Shown in pieces: positions 19,258-28,529 of a stretch of 64,000 bases of DNA. Source of the DNA: Clostridium vitabionis (GTDB lineage: Bacteria; Bacillota; Clostridia; Lachnospirales; Lachnospiraceae); NCBI RefSeq assembly GCF_015351765.1, contig NZ_JADKQA010000002.1, positions 142,903 through 206,902 of the forward strand. Direction: 5' to 3'. How positions within the stretch are numbered: position 1 is the first letter of the stretch; every line of letters begins with the position of its first letter. A program made the position numbers and the translations under genes. The notes under the pieces are model-generated. The model searched no databases and was not told where the DNA came from. It saw only the letters and a program-made list of their open reading frames with translations.

Positions 19258-21093
19258 TTACTGTTCCTTGTGAGACTTCGCGTGGCTCGGAGCAACGTAG
19301 TGGCCGTTCTCCTTCTTCACCAGCTTGCCTTCTTTGACGAGTTCGTTCGGGCTGTAGATATCATTGATATTCCAGCAGCCGGGGGTAGGAACGACGATAT
19401 TTTCCATCGGGGCTTCCACCAGGAACGGGCGTCCCTCGCGGTTGGCCTGTATGGCCTTCTCCAGGGCTGGCTTAAATTCATCCGCGGACTTTACGCAGAT
19501 GGACTCGACACCGTAATCTCTGGCGATCGCCGCGTAGGAGATGAAGTATTTCTCCCCATCCGCCTTCACGAACTGTGTGCCGAACTTGGTCTGATAGTTC
19601 GCATTCTCGAGGCCGGCGATCGTGCCGAACTGGGAGTTATTCATGACAACCCAGGTGCAGGCGATGCCGTGCTCAACTGCTGCCGCGAGGACGGCCACGT
19701 TGATGCCGAAGCCGCCGTCGCCGGTCAGATTGATCGCGATCTTGTCCGGAGCTGCGAGCTTGCCGCCGAGAACTGCCGCCGGCCCGAAGCCCATGGTCGC
19801 AAGTCCGGAGGAGTGGTGGATGCTGCCGGGAACCGTGATGTCAAATTCCTGCGCGACGCCGTTCTTGTTCCAGCCGACGTCCGTGAAGATCTGGGAATCC
19901 TCCGGAATGACTGCCTTGACATCCTTCAGGATGCGCTGCGGGGTCATTGGGAAACGGCTGTCGTTCGAGATCGCCTCATTCTGCTTCTTGAAATCTGCCT
20001 TTGCCTTGGCAATTCTTGCGCGGAGCTCCGGATTCGACTTTCCTGCCGGGCAGATCTTCTTCACCTCGTCAAGAATCTGGCGGAGCGCTTCCTTGAGGTC
20101 GCCCTGCGCGCCGATCTCCACCGGGTAGTTGCGCCCGATCTCGGCGGGATCGATATCGATCTGGAGGAAGGTGGTCTTGTCCGGATCGAAGGTCACGCCC
20201 GGATACCAGGAGGAACTGTCCGCCTCACCGAAGCGGGTGCCGAGGCCGAGGATAACGTCAGCATTTTTCGTCAGAGAGTGGGTGAATTCCAGACCCCAGA
20301 AACCGGTCTGGCCGATCATCAGCGGGTGGAGGTCAGAGAGGCAGCCCTGGCCGGCGAGTGTGCGGGAAACCGGGATGTCCAGGAATTCAGCGAGGGCAGC
20401 CAGTTCATCAGAAGCCTTGGCGAGGAGAATGCCGCCGCCGGCGTGGAGTACCGGGTTCTTCGCCTCTACCAGCTTCTTCGCGATTGCTGCCGCAGCTTTC
20501 TGGGAAATGCCTGCGCGCTCGGTCTCGTGGCTTTCTTTATAGGTTCTTGCCCAGAGTTCTTCGTCCATCTCCCGGGAGAACATGTCCATCGGGACATCGA
20601 TGAGGACCGGACCCGGGCGGCCGCCCTCGGCAAGACGGAAGGCGCGGTCAAGGATGTAGGGAAAAGCCTCCACATCGTCGACTCTCCAGGCCCTCTTCAC
20701 CACCGGGCGGAGCAGCTCATACTGGTTGCCGTCCTCGTGGAGCTGGATTTCCTGGTGCGCATGGCGGCCGAAATAGTAGCTCGGAACATCGCCGGCGATG
20801 ACGACCATCGGGATGGAATCGAGCTGGGCGTTTGCGACACCGGTGATGACATTGGTGATGCCTGGGCCAAGGTGGCACATCACGACGGAAGCCTTGCCGG
20901 TCACGCGGGCGTAGCCGTCGGCCGCGGTGGAAGCAATCGCCTCGTGGCGGGTGCCGATGTACTCGATTTTTTTGCTCCTGGAGAGAGCATCCAGCATGCC
21001 GATGACGGTATGCCCGCACAGGCCGAACAGCTTGGTCGTGCCGCGACGCTCAAGATAATCTACAATCAGGTCAGATACCAGTTTCTTTGCCAT
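19258..21093 (-). CDS. Thiamine-diphosphate-dependent enzyme, acetolactate synthase-like
   Basis: 611 residues from MAKKLVSDLIVDYLERRG, with GGAGG 5 nt upstream. The three domains of the pyruvate-oxidase/acetolactate-synthase superfamily are present. The N-terminal PYR domain has the activating Glu in GTRHEAIASTAADGYARVTG, then a central domain, then the PP domain with GDGGFGINVAVLAAAVEHGI (ThDP/Mg motif GDG...N). No regulatory subunit gene (ilvN) is adjacent, which argues against biosynthetic acetolactate synthase. The divergent LysR gene and a perfect operator suggest substrate induction. The carboligase or decarboxylase reaction cannot be named. Confidence 0.85.
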   Translation of the reverse strand: MAKKLVSDLIVDYLERRGTTKLFGLCGHTVIGMLDALSRSKKIEYIGTRHEAIASTAADGYARVTGKASVVMCHLGPGITNVITGVANAQLDSIPMVVIAGDVPSYYFGRHAHQEIQLHEDGNQYELLRPVVKRAWRVDDVEAFPYILDRAFRLAEGGRPGPVLIDVPMDMFSREMDEELWARTYKESHETERAGISQKAAAAIAKKLVEAKNPVLHAGGGILLAKASDELAALAEFLDIPVSRTLAGQGCLSDLHPLMIGQTGFWGLEFTHSLTKNADVILGLGTRFGEADSSSWYPGVTFDPDKTTFLQIDIDPAEIGRNYPVEIGAQGDLKEALRQILDEVKKICPAGKSNPELRARIAKAKADFKKQNEAISNDSRFPMTPQRILKDVKAVIPEDSQIFTDVGWNKNGVAQEFDITVPGSIHHSSGLATMGFGPAAVLGGKLAAPDKIAINLTGDGGFGINVAVLAAAVEHGIACTWVVMNNSQFGTIAGLENANYQTKFGTQFVKADGEKYFISYAAIARDYGVESICVKSADEFKPALEKAIQANREGRPFLVEAPMENIVVPTPGCWNINDIYSPNELVKEGKLVKKENGHYVAPSHAKSHKEQ

Positions 21094-21169
21094 GACAGCC
21101 TCCATTTTCTTCAATTTCCATGCGGCCGGGAAGGATTTCCCAACCGGTCTAACGCTTTCTTTTTACTTT

Positions 21170-21199
21170 ATCTTAGCGGTGGCGGGTGATTTCGTCCAA
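21170..21199 (-). promoter_or_regulatory. Promoter of the ThDP enzyme gene
   Basis: On the minus strand TTGGAC (21194-21199), 18 bp, TAAGAT (21170-21175). The LysR-type box at 21221 lies just upstream of the -35, the usual activator position. Confidence 0.65.
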
Positions 21200-21220
21200 G
21201 TCATGTCGATGATGACAGGT

Positions 21221-21235
21221 ATCACAATTCGTGAT
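21221..21235. promoter_or_regulatory. LysR-type operator
   Basis: ATCACAATTCGTGAT is a perfect 5-bp inverted repeat fitting the T-N11-A rule (T21222, A21234). It lies between the divergent LysR and ThDP genes. Confidence 0.7.
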
Positions 21236-21323
21236 AATATGAAAGCCAAGTACCGATAACTTGTGCTGGCAGATTGCGGGGGCGGAGGATGCGGCCGCAT
21301 TTCCCGCCGGGAGGGCTGTGTGG

Positions 21324-22214
21324 ATGGATCTCTATGTGATGCGCTATGTCGTCAGTGTTGCCGAGTACGGCAATTTCAGCCAGGCAGCCGCGGCCTGCCA
21401 TGTCGGGCAGCCGGCGCTCTCCCAGCAGATTGCCAGGCTGGAGAGGGAGATCGGCGTACCGCTGTTCTACCGCAATTCCCGGGGCGCGGTGCCCACGGAA
21501 GCCGGAAAGGAATATGTGCGGCGGGCGAAGGTCATTCTTGCCCTGAACAACGACCTGGACGCGCAGATGTCTGCATTTGCCGGGTTTCGGCGGGGGACGC
21601 TCACGCTGGGCCTGATCACCAGTCTGGAATGTATCGAGTTCGGCGACATGATGGCTTCCTTCATGCGGAATTACCCGGAGATCTCCTTCAGCATCCGCCA
21701 GTTTGGAAGCTACCAGCTTCTGGATATGCTGGCCGACCACAGCATCGACATGGCTTTCCTGAATAAGCCGATTGAACGGCAGATCCCCGCGGCGATCAAC
21801 TTCCGGAAGCTCGGCGAGGACCGTTATGACCTCGCGGTTCCCTACGACCACCGGCTGTCTGGGGAGAAGGAGGTCTCCATCCGCGACCTGAAAGATGAGC
21901 GGTTTATCTTTCATCAGCCGTGGCAGATCGCCTCGGAGCTGGTCACCCGGGCATGCGCGGAGGCAGGGTTTGCGCCGGATATCGCGTGCCGTTCCGGAGA
22001 GCCGTCCATCAGCATCAACATGGTGCAGGGCGGCATGGGGGTAGCCGTCCTCCCCTCGGAGGAGTTCGCGAAGAGGAAGCTGAACGGGGTAGTCCATGTC
22101 CGCCTCCGGGAAAATATCATCAAGGAGGTCGGCATGGCGTGGCGCAAGGACAGTGAATCGCCGCTCATCCGGACGCTTGTGGAGTTCGCCGGCGAGTGGG
22201 CGAGGGAGATTTAG
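21324..22214 (+). CDS. LysR-family transcriptional regulator
   Basis: 296 residues from MDLYVMRYVVSVAEYGNFSQ. The N-terminal winged helix-turn-helix (FSQAAAACHVGQPALSQQIARLE, here split as FSQAAAACHVGQ and PALSQQIARLE) is followed by the linker helix and a periplasmic-binding-protein-like effector domain (about 90-290). A late ATG is chosen because residues before it are not LysR-like. It is divergent from the ThDP enzyme gene with one T-N11-A box between, so it probably regulates that gene and itself. Effector unknown. Confidence 0.9.
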   Translation: MDLYVMRYVVSVAEYGNFSQAAAACHVGQPALSQQIARLEREIGVPLFYRNSRGAVPTEAGKEYVRRAKVILALNNDLDAQMSAFAGFRRGTLTLGLITSLECIEFGDMMASFMRNYPEISFSIRQFGSYQLLDMLADHSIDMAFLNKPIERQIPAAINFRKLGEDRYDLAVPYDHRLSGEKEVSIRDLKDERFIFHQPWQIASELVTRACAEAGFAPDIACRSGEPSISINMVQGGMGVAVLPSEEFAKRKLNGVVHVRLRENIIKEVGMAWRKDSESPLIRTLVEFAGEWAREI

Positions 22215-22338
22215 GGCGGTTCGACGAGAAAGACGCTGGTGGCTTCCGCGGGGACAGTCACCGGGGTGGTCATCGCCTATGGGACCGCGAGCAGCGACGA
22301 AGTCCTGCCGCCGGGGAGTAGCAGTTTTGTCCGCGCTG

Positions 22339-22347
22339 TGCTATACT
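22339..22347 (+). promoter_or_regulatory. Extended -10 promoter element
   Basis: TGCTATACT, about 100 bp upstream of the 111-residue gene that precedes jetA. There is no convincing -35. It could drive that gene and the Wadjet genes. Confidence 0.5.
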
Positions 22348-22447
22348 GTTGTCAGAATAAATTGCCAAGAATCTCCAAAATTGCAGAAAATATTCCAAGC
22401 AATTCCTACAACAGGACACTGCCGAATGACAGAGAAAAGGGCGGCTT

Positions 22448-22783
22448 ATGGCGGACATTCCCATGGAAAATGGCAGATACGGCTGGCTATACCCCGACGG
22501 CCGGTTTCGGGAGTCGGACTGGGGCACACACGCGGAAGAAGCACAGGAAATCATCCGGGAGGCCGGCTGCGGGCAGGAATTTGCCCGCAGCACCACGCTG
22601 AATGAGGGAGATTTCCTGTGCTTTCGCGGATTCTGCCTGATTCACAATCCGGGCAGGGGAAACCATGTCACGGTGACCCATGTGCGGCCGCTGACGAGAA
22701 AACAGCGGGAGTTCCTCTGCGCGTACTTCCTCAACCGGGGAGAGAAGCGGCTGGCGGAACGATATCTGGAGGAAGAATACTGA
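22448..22783 (+). CDS. Hypothetical protein upstream of Wadjet
   Basis: 111 residues, not recognised. It opens MADIPMENGRYGWLYPDGRF and has a mixed alpha/beta composition without signal or membrane segment. The middle, LNEGDFLCFRGFCLIHNPGRG, resembles a small beta-rich domain, and the end is helical and charged. AAAGGG precedes the ATG weakly. It ends 113 bp before jetA on the same strand and could be cotranscribed. Whether it belongs to the defence locus is open. Confidence 0.6.
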   Translation: MADIPMENGRYGWLYPDGRFRESDWGTHAEEAQEIIREAGCGQEFARSTTLNEGDFLCFRGFCLIHNPGRGNHVTVTHVRPLTRKQREFLCAYFLNRGEKRLAERYLEEEY

Positions 22784-22896
22784 ATGATTAGGCGTCCGCA
22801 ATCTGCCCGATGAACACCGTGTGCAGGCTCCGCGTTTCTGTGTTAAGATAGAGTCGATTCTTTTGAGACGTTCTTTGATTTTCTGGAGTTTCCTGT

Positions 22897-24528
22897 ATGG
22901 GCAGACTTTTTGACAATGTTCCCCGGCGTTTTTTCAACCCGCTCGCCGCGGTCAGCAGCGGCAATACCTCCCAGCTCTACGCATCCTGCCTCTTGTCCTT
23001 CAACCAGGCATTCGCGATGAGCGCGCAGGTCAGCCGCGAGACGCTCCGGGACGCGGTGGTTGACATCCTCCTCGCGGAGCACGTCACGGATTTTGAGGAT
23101 CCGGAGATGGGCGCAGCGGTGATGGCAGACCGGGCAAATGGAGAGCCCTCGGGCAGCGATGACGGCGGGAAAACCGCGGATCTGTCCCAGCAGAGGATGG
23201 CATTTGCCAGCCGGATTCTCAGCTACCTTTCCCAGGATGACATCGGCTGGCTGGAGGAGGGCTTCGACAGCAGCACCTTCCGGCGGACGTACATGATGAC
23301 CGAGCAGGCGATGATTCTCGCGGGCTACATCGAGCGCGCCTCATCCCTGCGCGTGGACGAAATGTCCAACTACCTGTACAATACCTATCTTGCGCTCGAT
23401 GATTTTTCCCGCCACATGAACCTCCGGAAAAACAACAATCCCTACACCTCGGTGATCGTCAACGCGTACACGAATATCAGCAACCTCTGCGGCTCCCTGA
23501 AGATCCTGCGCCGCTCGATGAAGCGCATCGTCAAATCGGTGACCGGGAAGCTGACCTTCGAGGAACTCATGGACCACCTGACGGAATACCTCGACGGGGA
23601 TTTCATCGGGGAATTTACCCGCCTGGTGAATAATGAAAATGTTTCGCTTTTCAGCGGTCCCGTGATCACGATGCTGCATCGCCTGATGCGGGATGCGGAT
23701 ATCCGGAATCTTTTTGTCGAGGACTGCATGCGGACGAACAAAGACCGGAACCTGAGCCGCGAGGGCGCGGAACGGCTGGTGGACGACCAGGTCTCCTATG
23801 TTGTGGATTTCCTGGAAAATGGCTATGTCGCCCTCGTCCGGGAGATTCGGGAGCAGATGGTCGACTATATCATGATCGTCCGCCTGAAATTCAAGTTGAG
23901 CATGGAGCTCTCGGAGGAGAGCCGCGATGTGGTCGGCCGTTTCCTCCGGAAGCTCGCGGAGCTTGACCCGGATGCCGATACGCCTGCGGATCTCGCCGAC
24001 GCGCTGGAGATTCTCCATGCGGAATTCATTTCCCCGCGCTCTGTGCGCAACGCGCCGGTACGCCATGGGAAGATCAAGACAGTCGCGAGGGATGCGGAGG
24101 TTCTGAGCGATGAGGATCGGAGTGCGGCAAGAGATGCCCTCATGAAGGCGCAGGAATCCCCCTATACCCGGGAGAAGATGAAGGTTTACGCCAGCCACTT
24201 CCAGAAGAATGGCATGATCCGGGCTTCGGATCTTCCGCTGGAGACCCACGCGGATCTCCTGAACGATCTCGCGGCGTCGGCATTTGCCCCGGGAAATGGC
24301 ATGCGCGCGGAGGTGGACAGCGCCTATCTGCGCTCCGGGGATATGGAGCTCCGGGATTTCACCCTGGTGGACGATCAGGCAGGGGAGATCAGGGGGAAGA
24401 CAGCGTCGCGCGGGTCGGCGCCCGCCGAAGGTGACGGCGCGGAGAGCGGCACCGGGGCGGGCGAGGAAGCCGCGGCGGGCAGCGTGAGGGGAAAGGAGGC
24501 CGTGAACGATGGAAAATCTGACCTATGA
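22897..24528 (+). CDS. jetA: Wadjet anti-plasmid system protein JetA (kleisin-like)
   Basis: 543 residues. It is the first gene of a four-gene unit whose later members are an SMC-like ATPase and a TOPRIM nuclease, so it is assigned as JetA, the MukF-like kleisin of the Wadjet complex. It begins MGRLFDNVPRRFFNPLAAVS, then is largely helical with a low-complexity acidic/Gly-rich tail (about 500-540). No catalytic motif is expected. GGAG lies 8 nt before the ATG. It overlaps jetB by 20 nt. Assignment rests on gene order, size and family resemblance; the Wadjet subtype (probably not type I) is uncertain. Confidence 0.82.
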   Translation: MGRLFDNVPRRFFNPLAAVSSGNTSQLYASCLLSFNQAFAMSAQVSRETLRDAVVDILLAEHVTDFEDPEMGAAVMADRANGEPSGSDDGGKTADLSQQRMAFASRILSYLSQDDIGWLEEGFDSSTFRRTYMMTEQAMILAGYIERASSLRVDEMSNYLYNTYLALDDFSRHMNLRKNNNPYTSVIVNAYTNISNLCGSLKILRRSMKRIVKSVTGKLTFEELMDHLTEYLDGDFIGEFTRLVNNENVSLFSGPVITMLHRLMRDADIRNLFVEDCMRTNKDRNLSREGAERLVDDQVSYVVDFLENGYVALVREIREQMVDYIMIVRLKFKLSMELSEESRDVVGRFLRKLAELDPDADTPADLADALEILHAEFISPRSVRNAPVRHGKIKTVARDAEVLSDEDRSAARDALMKAQESPYTREKMKVYASHFQKNGMIRASDLPLETHADLLNDLAASAFAPGNGMRAEVDSAYLRSGDMELRDFTLVDDQAGEIRGKTASRGSAPAEGDGAESGTGAGEEAAAGSVRGKEAVNDGKSDL

Positions 24529-25240
24529 GCAGTGGCTGGAATCCCTGACGGCGGCAGACGCGGAGCTGCTTCGGCGGGGGATCAGGACGATGATGAGCCG
24601 GACATTTATCGTCAAGGCGGCTGACCGGGGATTGTTCCGTTTTTTCAGCAGAAACCGGGACATCCTGGACAAGTATTTTTCCGCGGCGGGCTACAGCCTC
24701 CGGGTGGATGAGGATTACGGCATCTGCATGCTTCGGGACCGGACGGAGGAGAAGCCGGAGATTGCCTCCATCAACCGGAAAAATTTCCGCGTCCGGGACA
24801 GCGTCATCTACTGCTGCCTGGCCTGGATCTTTATCGGCAAGATGAACGCGGGCATGGATCGCGCCGTGGTGATCTCCCCGGCGGAACTGACGCACGCCCT
24901 GGAACAGTTTGACATCGGCGCCGGCTTCCGCACGGCCTACTCCCTGATGCAGATCCGGGAGAGCCTTAAGGTTCTCGAACAATATTCCCTGGTGGCAGTC
25001 AACGGCGAGCTGGGCGAGCCGGACTGCGCGCTCGTCCTCTACCCGAGCCTTTTGTTCGGCCTCTCCGTCGAGGAGATGAAAAAGATCCTGGAGGAGCACG
25101 GGGAGACTTACCGGAGCTACTACGGCGGTCCCGGGAGAAGAAGGGGAAAATCCGGAAGCGCTGATGGTGCCGAGGATGCCGGGGAGGAAGACCCGGACGA
25201 CGCGGAGAACGAGTATTTTGATGGGGAAGAGACAGAATGA
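24509..25240 (+). CDS. jetB: Wadjet protein JetB (MukE-like)
   Basis: 243 residues, a predicted winged-helix kleisin partner. It starts MENLTYEQWLESLTAADAEL. The middle (about 60-180) is helix-rich with a segment AGYSLRVDEDYGICML. The C-terminal 40 residues are acidic and disordered (GAEDAGEEDPDDAENEYF). It is coupled on both sides: 20-nt overlap with jetA and 4-nt overlap (ATGA) with jetC. In Wadjet complexes JetB binds the kleisin JetA and DNA near the SMC heads. Confidence 0.82.
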   Translation: MENLTYEQWLESLTAADAELLRRGIRTMMSRTFIVKAADRGLFRFFSRNRDILDKYFSAAGYSLRVDEDYGICMLRDRTEEKPEIASINRKNFRVRDSVIYCCLAWIFIGKMNAGMDRAVVISPAELTHALEQFDIGAGFRTAYSLMQIRESLKVLEQYSLVAVNGELGEPDCALVLYPSLLFGLSVEEMKKILEEHGETYRSYYGGPGRRRGKSGSADGAEDAGEEDPDDAENEYFDGEETE

Positions 25241-28200
25241 TCAAAGCTTCAGGGGCGCCGGAAACGGCAGCTAAGCGCACAGGGCCGGGGACACGGCTGA
25301 TCCGGGATGTCCTCATCACCAACTGGGCGGTCTATACCTGCTCCCGGTTCAGGGTCAACGGTTCCGCCCTGATGACGGGCATGAATGAGTCTGGGAAATC
25401 CACGGCAATCGACGCGATGGTCTATGCCATGTTTGGCATGACGGATTTTAACCTGCAGGCGGGCGCCGGGGATGACGAGCGGAGCGTCTACGCCTATGTG
25501 GTGGGCGACACGAAGGACAATGAGGACCGCTACCTGCGCGGCGGCATGGACGTGACCAGCTGGATCGCGGTGGATGTCTATAACCCGGTGGACGGGACGT
25601 ATCTCACGGAGGGCGTCTGCATCGAGCTCTTTAAGAATGAGAACCGGACCCGCGCGCAGTGGTTTGTCCAGCCGGACGCCACGATCGATGATTTCAACTT
25701 TTACCGGAAAAATGGCACGGCCTATGAATTTACTGCCAGACAGGATCTCCGCTGCAAGGGGAAAAAAGTCCGGTTTTTCCGAAAAGAAGAAGGAATTGCC
25801 ACATTTCTCAGATCCTGCGGCCTCCGCCTCAACGCGGACGGCATCCGGCAACTCCGGGGGAAGCTCCGCCGCCTGCTGGCCTGCGGGAAGAAGAAAATGG
25901 ATATCAACGCTTTTATCCGGGACTCGATCTTCGAGGAGGACCAGAGCGCGGCGGACTCCCTGAAAAATATCCTCCGCCATCGCGAGGAGTATGATGAGCT
26001 GCAGAAGTCACTCAAGGTGCTCAGCGAGGAGAAGGAGCTGCTCCAGCAGATCGAGGACGGCTACCGGGTTTTCGTCGAGAAAGGCGCGGAGATGACGAGG
26101 CGCCGGATGGCATTTGCCCGCTACCGGTATATGCAGCAGAAAAACGCGGACGATAACACGGCGGAGCGGATCAGCCGTGCCCTGGAGCAGGAGCGGGTTC
26201 TCGAGAAGCAGAAAAAGAAGGCGGTCCGCGACGAGGAGAAGGCGGAGGTCGCCTACTCGGATGCCAGGGCGGCCGTCGTCCAGCGGAGCGCCCCGGTCAA
26301 GCAACTGGAAAATGAGATTGCCGAGCTCACCCGCGAGCGCGAGGCGGTGGAGGAATCCCTTGTCGCGCTCCGGAGCGTCCGCAAGAAGGCGATAGACATC
26401 TTCGGGGATGAGCAGGATGTGACCGTGGATCCGGAGAGACTGGAGATTTTCAACGATATCAGCGGAACCCAGTCCTCCGCTGACCGGATCACCGAAGAAC
26501 TCCAGCACCTGGAGCAGGAGCGGCTCAGCCTCCGTGACCATCTGGACGACCGCCGGATCGCCATCACGATCCGCCAGAAGGAATGCGGGCGTAAGCTCGA
26601 GGAACTGGGCGGTGAGATCCGGAGCCTCAGGCTGAACAGACGGATCCTCCCGCCGAAGATGGAGCCGGAGCTGGAGCAGTTCCGCGCGCTGATGAAGAAG
26701 GAGAAAAGGGAGTCGGAGGTCAGCATCCTTGCCGACCTGGTGAACGATATTGATCCCCGCTGGCAGGCGGCGGCAGAGGCATTTCTGGCGGGTCGGAGAT
26801 TCAACATCCTGGTCAATCCCGAGGATGTCCCCAGCGCCCTGAGGATCATCCATGACCGGAAATTCAGCCACCTCTACCTTGTGATGACGAACCGGATGGA
26901 GGAGATTCCGGACCTTCCGCCGGAGGGCTCCCTCGCGTCAAAATTCACGATCGCGAACGTCTACGCGAGGAAATATGTGAATTTCGTCTGCGGGAACCTC
27001 CTCTGCGTGGAGACCCTGGAAGAATTGAATGACCACCCGAAGGGAGCCATCATGGCGGACGGCATGATGGCACAGGGCATTGTCGCCCACCGGCTTTCCC
27101 CGGCGCGCGACATGGTGTTCGGCCGGGAGGCGGTCCAGCGCCTGCTTGCCTCGAGGATGGAGGAGCAGAAGCAGCAGGCCGCAGAGAAGCGGAAACTTGA
27201 CGGGGAGCTGGACAGCCTGCGCTCGCGGGGCGCGAGGATCAACGACGTCTCCTTCGCCCCATCCCTGTACGATGTGACAGCGCCTGCGGTTCTTCCCCGG
27301 ATCGGGAAGGAACTCGCACAGAAGCAGAAAGACCTTGACAGCCTGAAGAAGGACCCCTCCCTCAAAAAGCTGATGGATCTGGAGGCTGCCGCCCTCACGC
27401 AGCTGTCGGAGAAAAAGGCTGTCCGGACAGAGACCGAGACGAAGCTCACGCAGATCCGCGTCAAGCGGGAAAATGACGAGAGGATCCTTGCCGACGGCCG
27501 CAGGACGGAAAAGGAGCTCTTCGACGCGTACGATGCCCTGGCGGTGCAGGATCCCGGCGAGGCTGCCGCCGCGGAAGCGCTGTATGAAAAACAGAAGAAT
27601 ATCCAGGAGGATTCGATCCGCCACGCCATCACCGACCTCCAGGGAGCGCTGGAAAGGGTGAAGGAGCAGATGACCGAAAACATGTACCGGTACAATGCCT
27701 CCCACACCGGATTTGCTCCCGGCCTCGCCGGAATCCAGAAATACCTAAGCCGCCTGGATGCCCTTAGGACGCGCGATATCGAGGAGGCGAGAAACCGCGT
27801 GCGGGCGAAGGAGCAAACGATCTCCGATACCTTCATGCGCGACTTTGTGGAGGTGATCTACGCGAGAATCCGGCGCATGAGCGACCAGAAGGACGCTATC
27901 AACCGGATGCTGTCCCGCCACGCCTTCGGGGACAAGACCTACTCGATCCTGATGCGGGAGAAAAAGAGCTCGGAGCTTGCGCCCTTCTTCGCGATCGCGA
28001 AAAAGATCGACCAGCTCGGCGGCGCCGGGTCGCTCGACGTCTACCTCAGCATGAACCGGAATTTCCTGCAGGAGGGCGGCATGGCGGAGCAGTTCACCGA
28101 CTTCCGGGATACGGTGTTCACCGCGGAGGACATGGCGGAGTATACCGACTACCGGCAGTATTTCACCTTCGATGTCCGGGTGCAGGCGGCGGACGGCCAT

Positions 28201-28527
28201 ACCGCGTACCTCTCGAGCTCGCAGGGAATCTACTCCGGCGGCGGAAAGCAGACGCCGTACTTTATCCTTCTCGCGGCGGCTCTGATGACCAGCTACGGGA
28301 GCGACGCCTGCTGCCTCAGGCCGGCATTTATCGACGAGGCCTTTGCGGCGCTCGACGACAGCCGGATTTTCAGCATGATCGAGTACTTTAACGAGCTTGG
28401 CCTGCAGGTCTTCTACGCGGCGCCGCCGGAGAAGATGGCCAATATCTCGCCATATGTCGGCACGACGCTCGCGGTGGTGAAGAAAGGAAGAAAGGCTGAT
28501 ATCATCGACGGCCTTGTCGGTGTCTGA
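25237..28527 (+). CDS. jetC: Wadjet SMC-like ATPase JetC
   Basis: 1096 residues, a MukB-like SMC motor that extrudes circular DNA. Walker A GMNESGKST is at about 48-56. Long coiled coils run from about 250 to 470 and 640 to 860, on either side of a globular hinge (about 500-620). A signature-like SGGGKQTPYFILLAAAL follows near 1000, and Walker B with catalytic Glu is RPAFIDEAFAALDD (about 1028). All ATPase elements are intact, so the system is likely functional. It lies 2 bp before jetD. Confidence 0.95.
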   Translation: MIKASGAPETAAKRTGPGTRLIRDVLITNWAVYTCSRFRVNGSALMTGMNESGKSTAIDAMVYAMFGMTDFNLQAGAGDDERSVYAYVVGDTKDNEDRYLRGGMDVTSWIAVDVYNPVDGTYLTEGVCIELFKNENRTRAQWFVQPDATIDDFNFYRKNGTAYEFTARQDLRCKGKKVRFFRKEEGIATFLRSCGLRLNADGIRQLRGKLRRLLACGKKKMDINAFIRDSIFEEDQSAADSLKNILRHREEYDELQKSLKVLSEEKELLQQIEDGYRVFVEKGAEMTRRRMAFARYRYMQQKNADDNTAERISRALEQERVLEKQKKKAVRDEEKAEVAYSDARAAVVQRSAPVKQLENEIAELTREREAVEESLVALRSVRKKAIDIFGDEQDVTVDPERLEIFNDISGTQSSADRITEELQHLEQERLSLRDHLDDRRIAITIRQKECGRKLEELGGEIRSLRLNRRILPPKMEPELEQFRALMKKEKRESEVSILADLVNDIDPRWQAAAEAFLAGRRFNILVNPEDVPSALRIIHDRKFSHLYLVMTNRMEEIPDLPPEGSLASKFTIANVYARKYVNFVCGNLLCVETLEELNDHPKGAIMADGMMAQGIVAHRLSPARDMVFGREAVQRLLASRMEEQKQQAAEKRKLDGELDSLRSRGARINDVSFAPSLYDVTAPAVLPRIGKELAQKQKDLDSLKKDPSLKKLMDLEAAALTQLSEKKAVRTETETKLTQIRVKRENDERILADGRRTEKELFDAYDALAVQDPGEAAAAEALYEKQKNIQEDSIRHAITDLQGALERVKEQMTENMYRYNASHTGFAPGLAGIQKYLSRLDALRTRDIEEARNRVRAKEQTISDTFMRDFVEVIYARIRRMSDQKDAINRMLSRHAFGDKTYSILMREKKSSELAPFFAIAKKIDQLGGAGSLDVYLSMNRNFLQEGGMAEQFTDFRDTVFTAEDMAEYTDYRQYFTFDVRVQAADGHTAYLSSSQGIYSGGGKQTPYFILLAAALMTSYGSDACCLRPAFIDEAFAALDDSRIFSMIEYFNELGLQVFYAAPPEKMANISPYVGTTLAVVKKGRKADIIDGLVGV

Positions 28528-28529
28528 TC

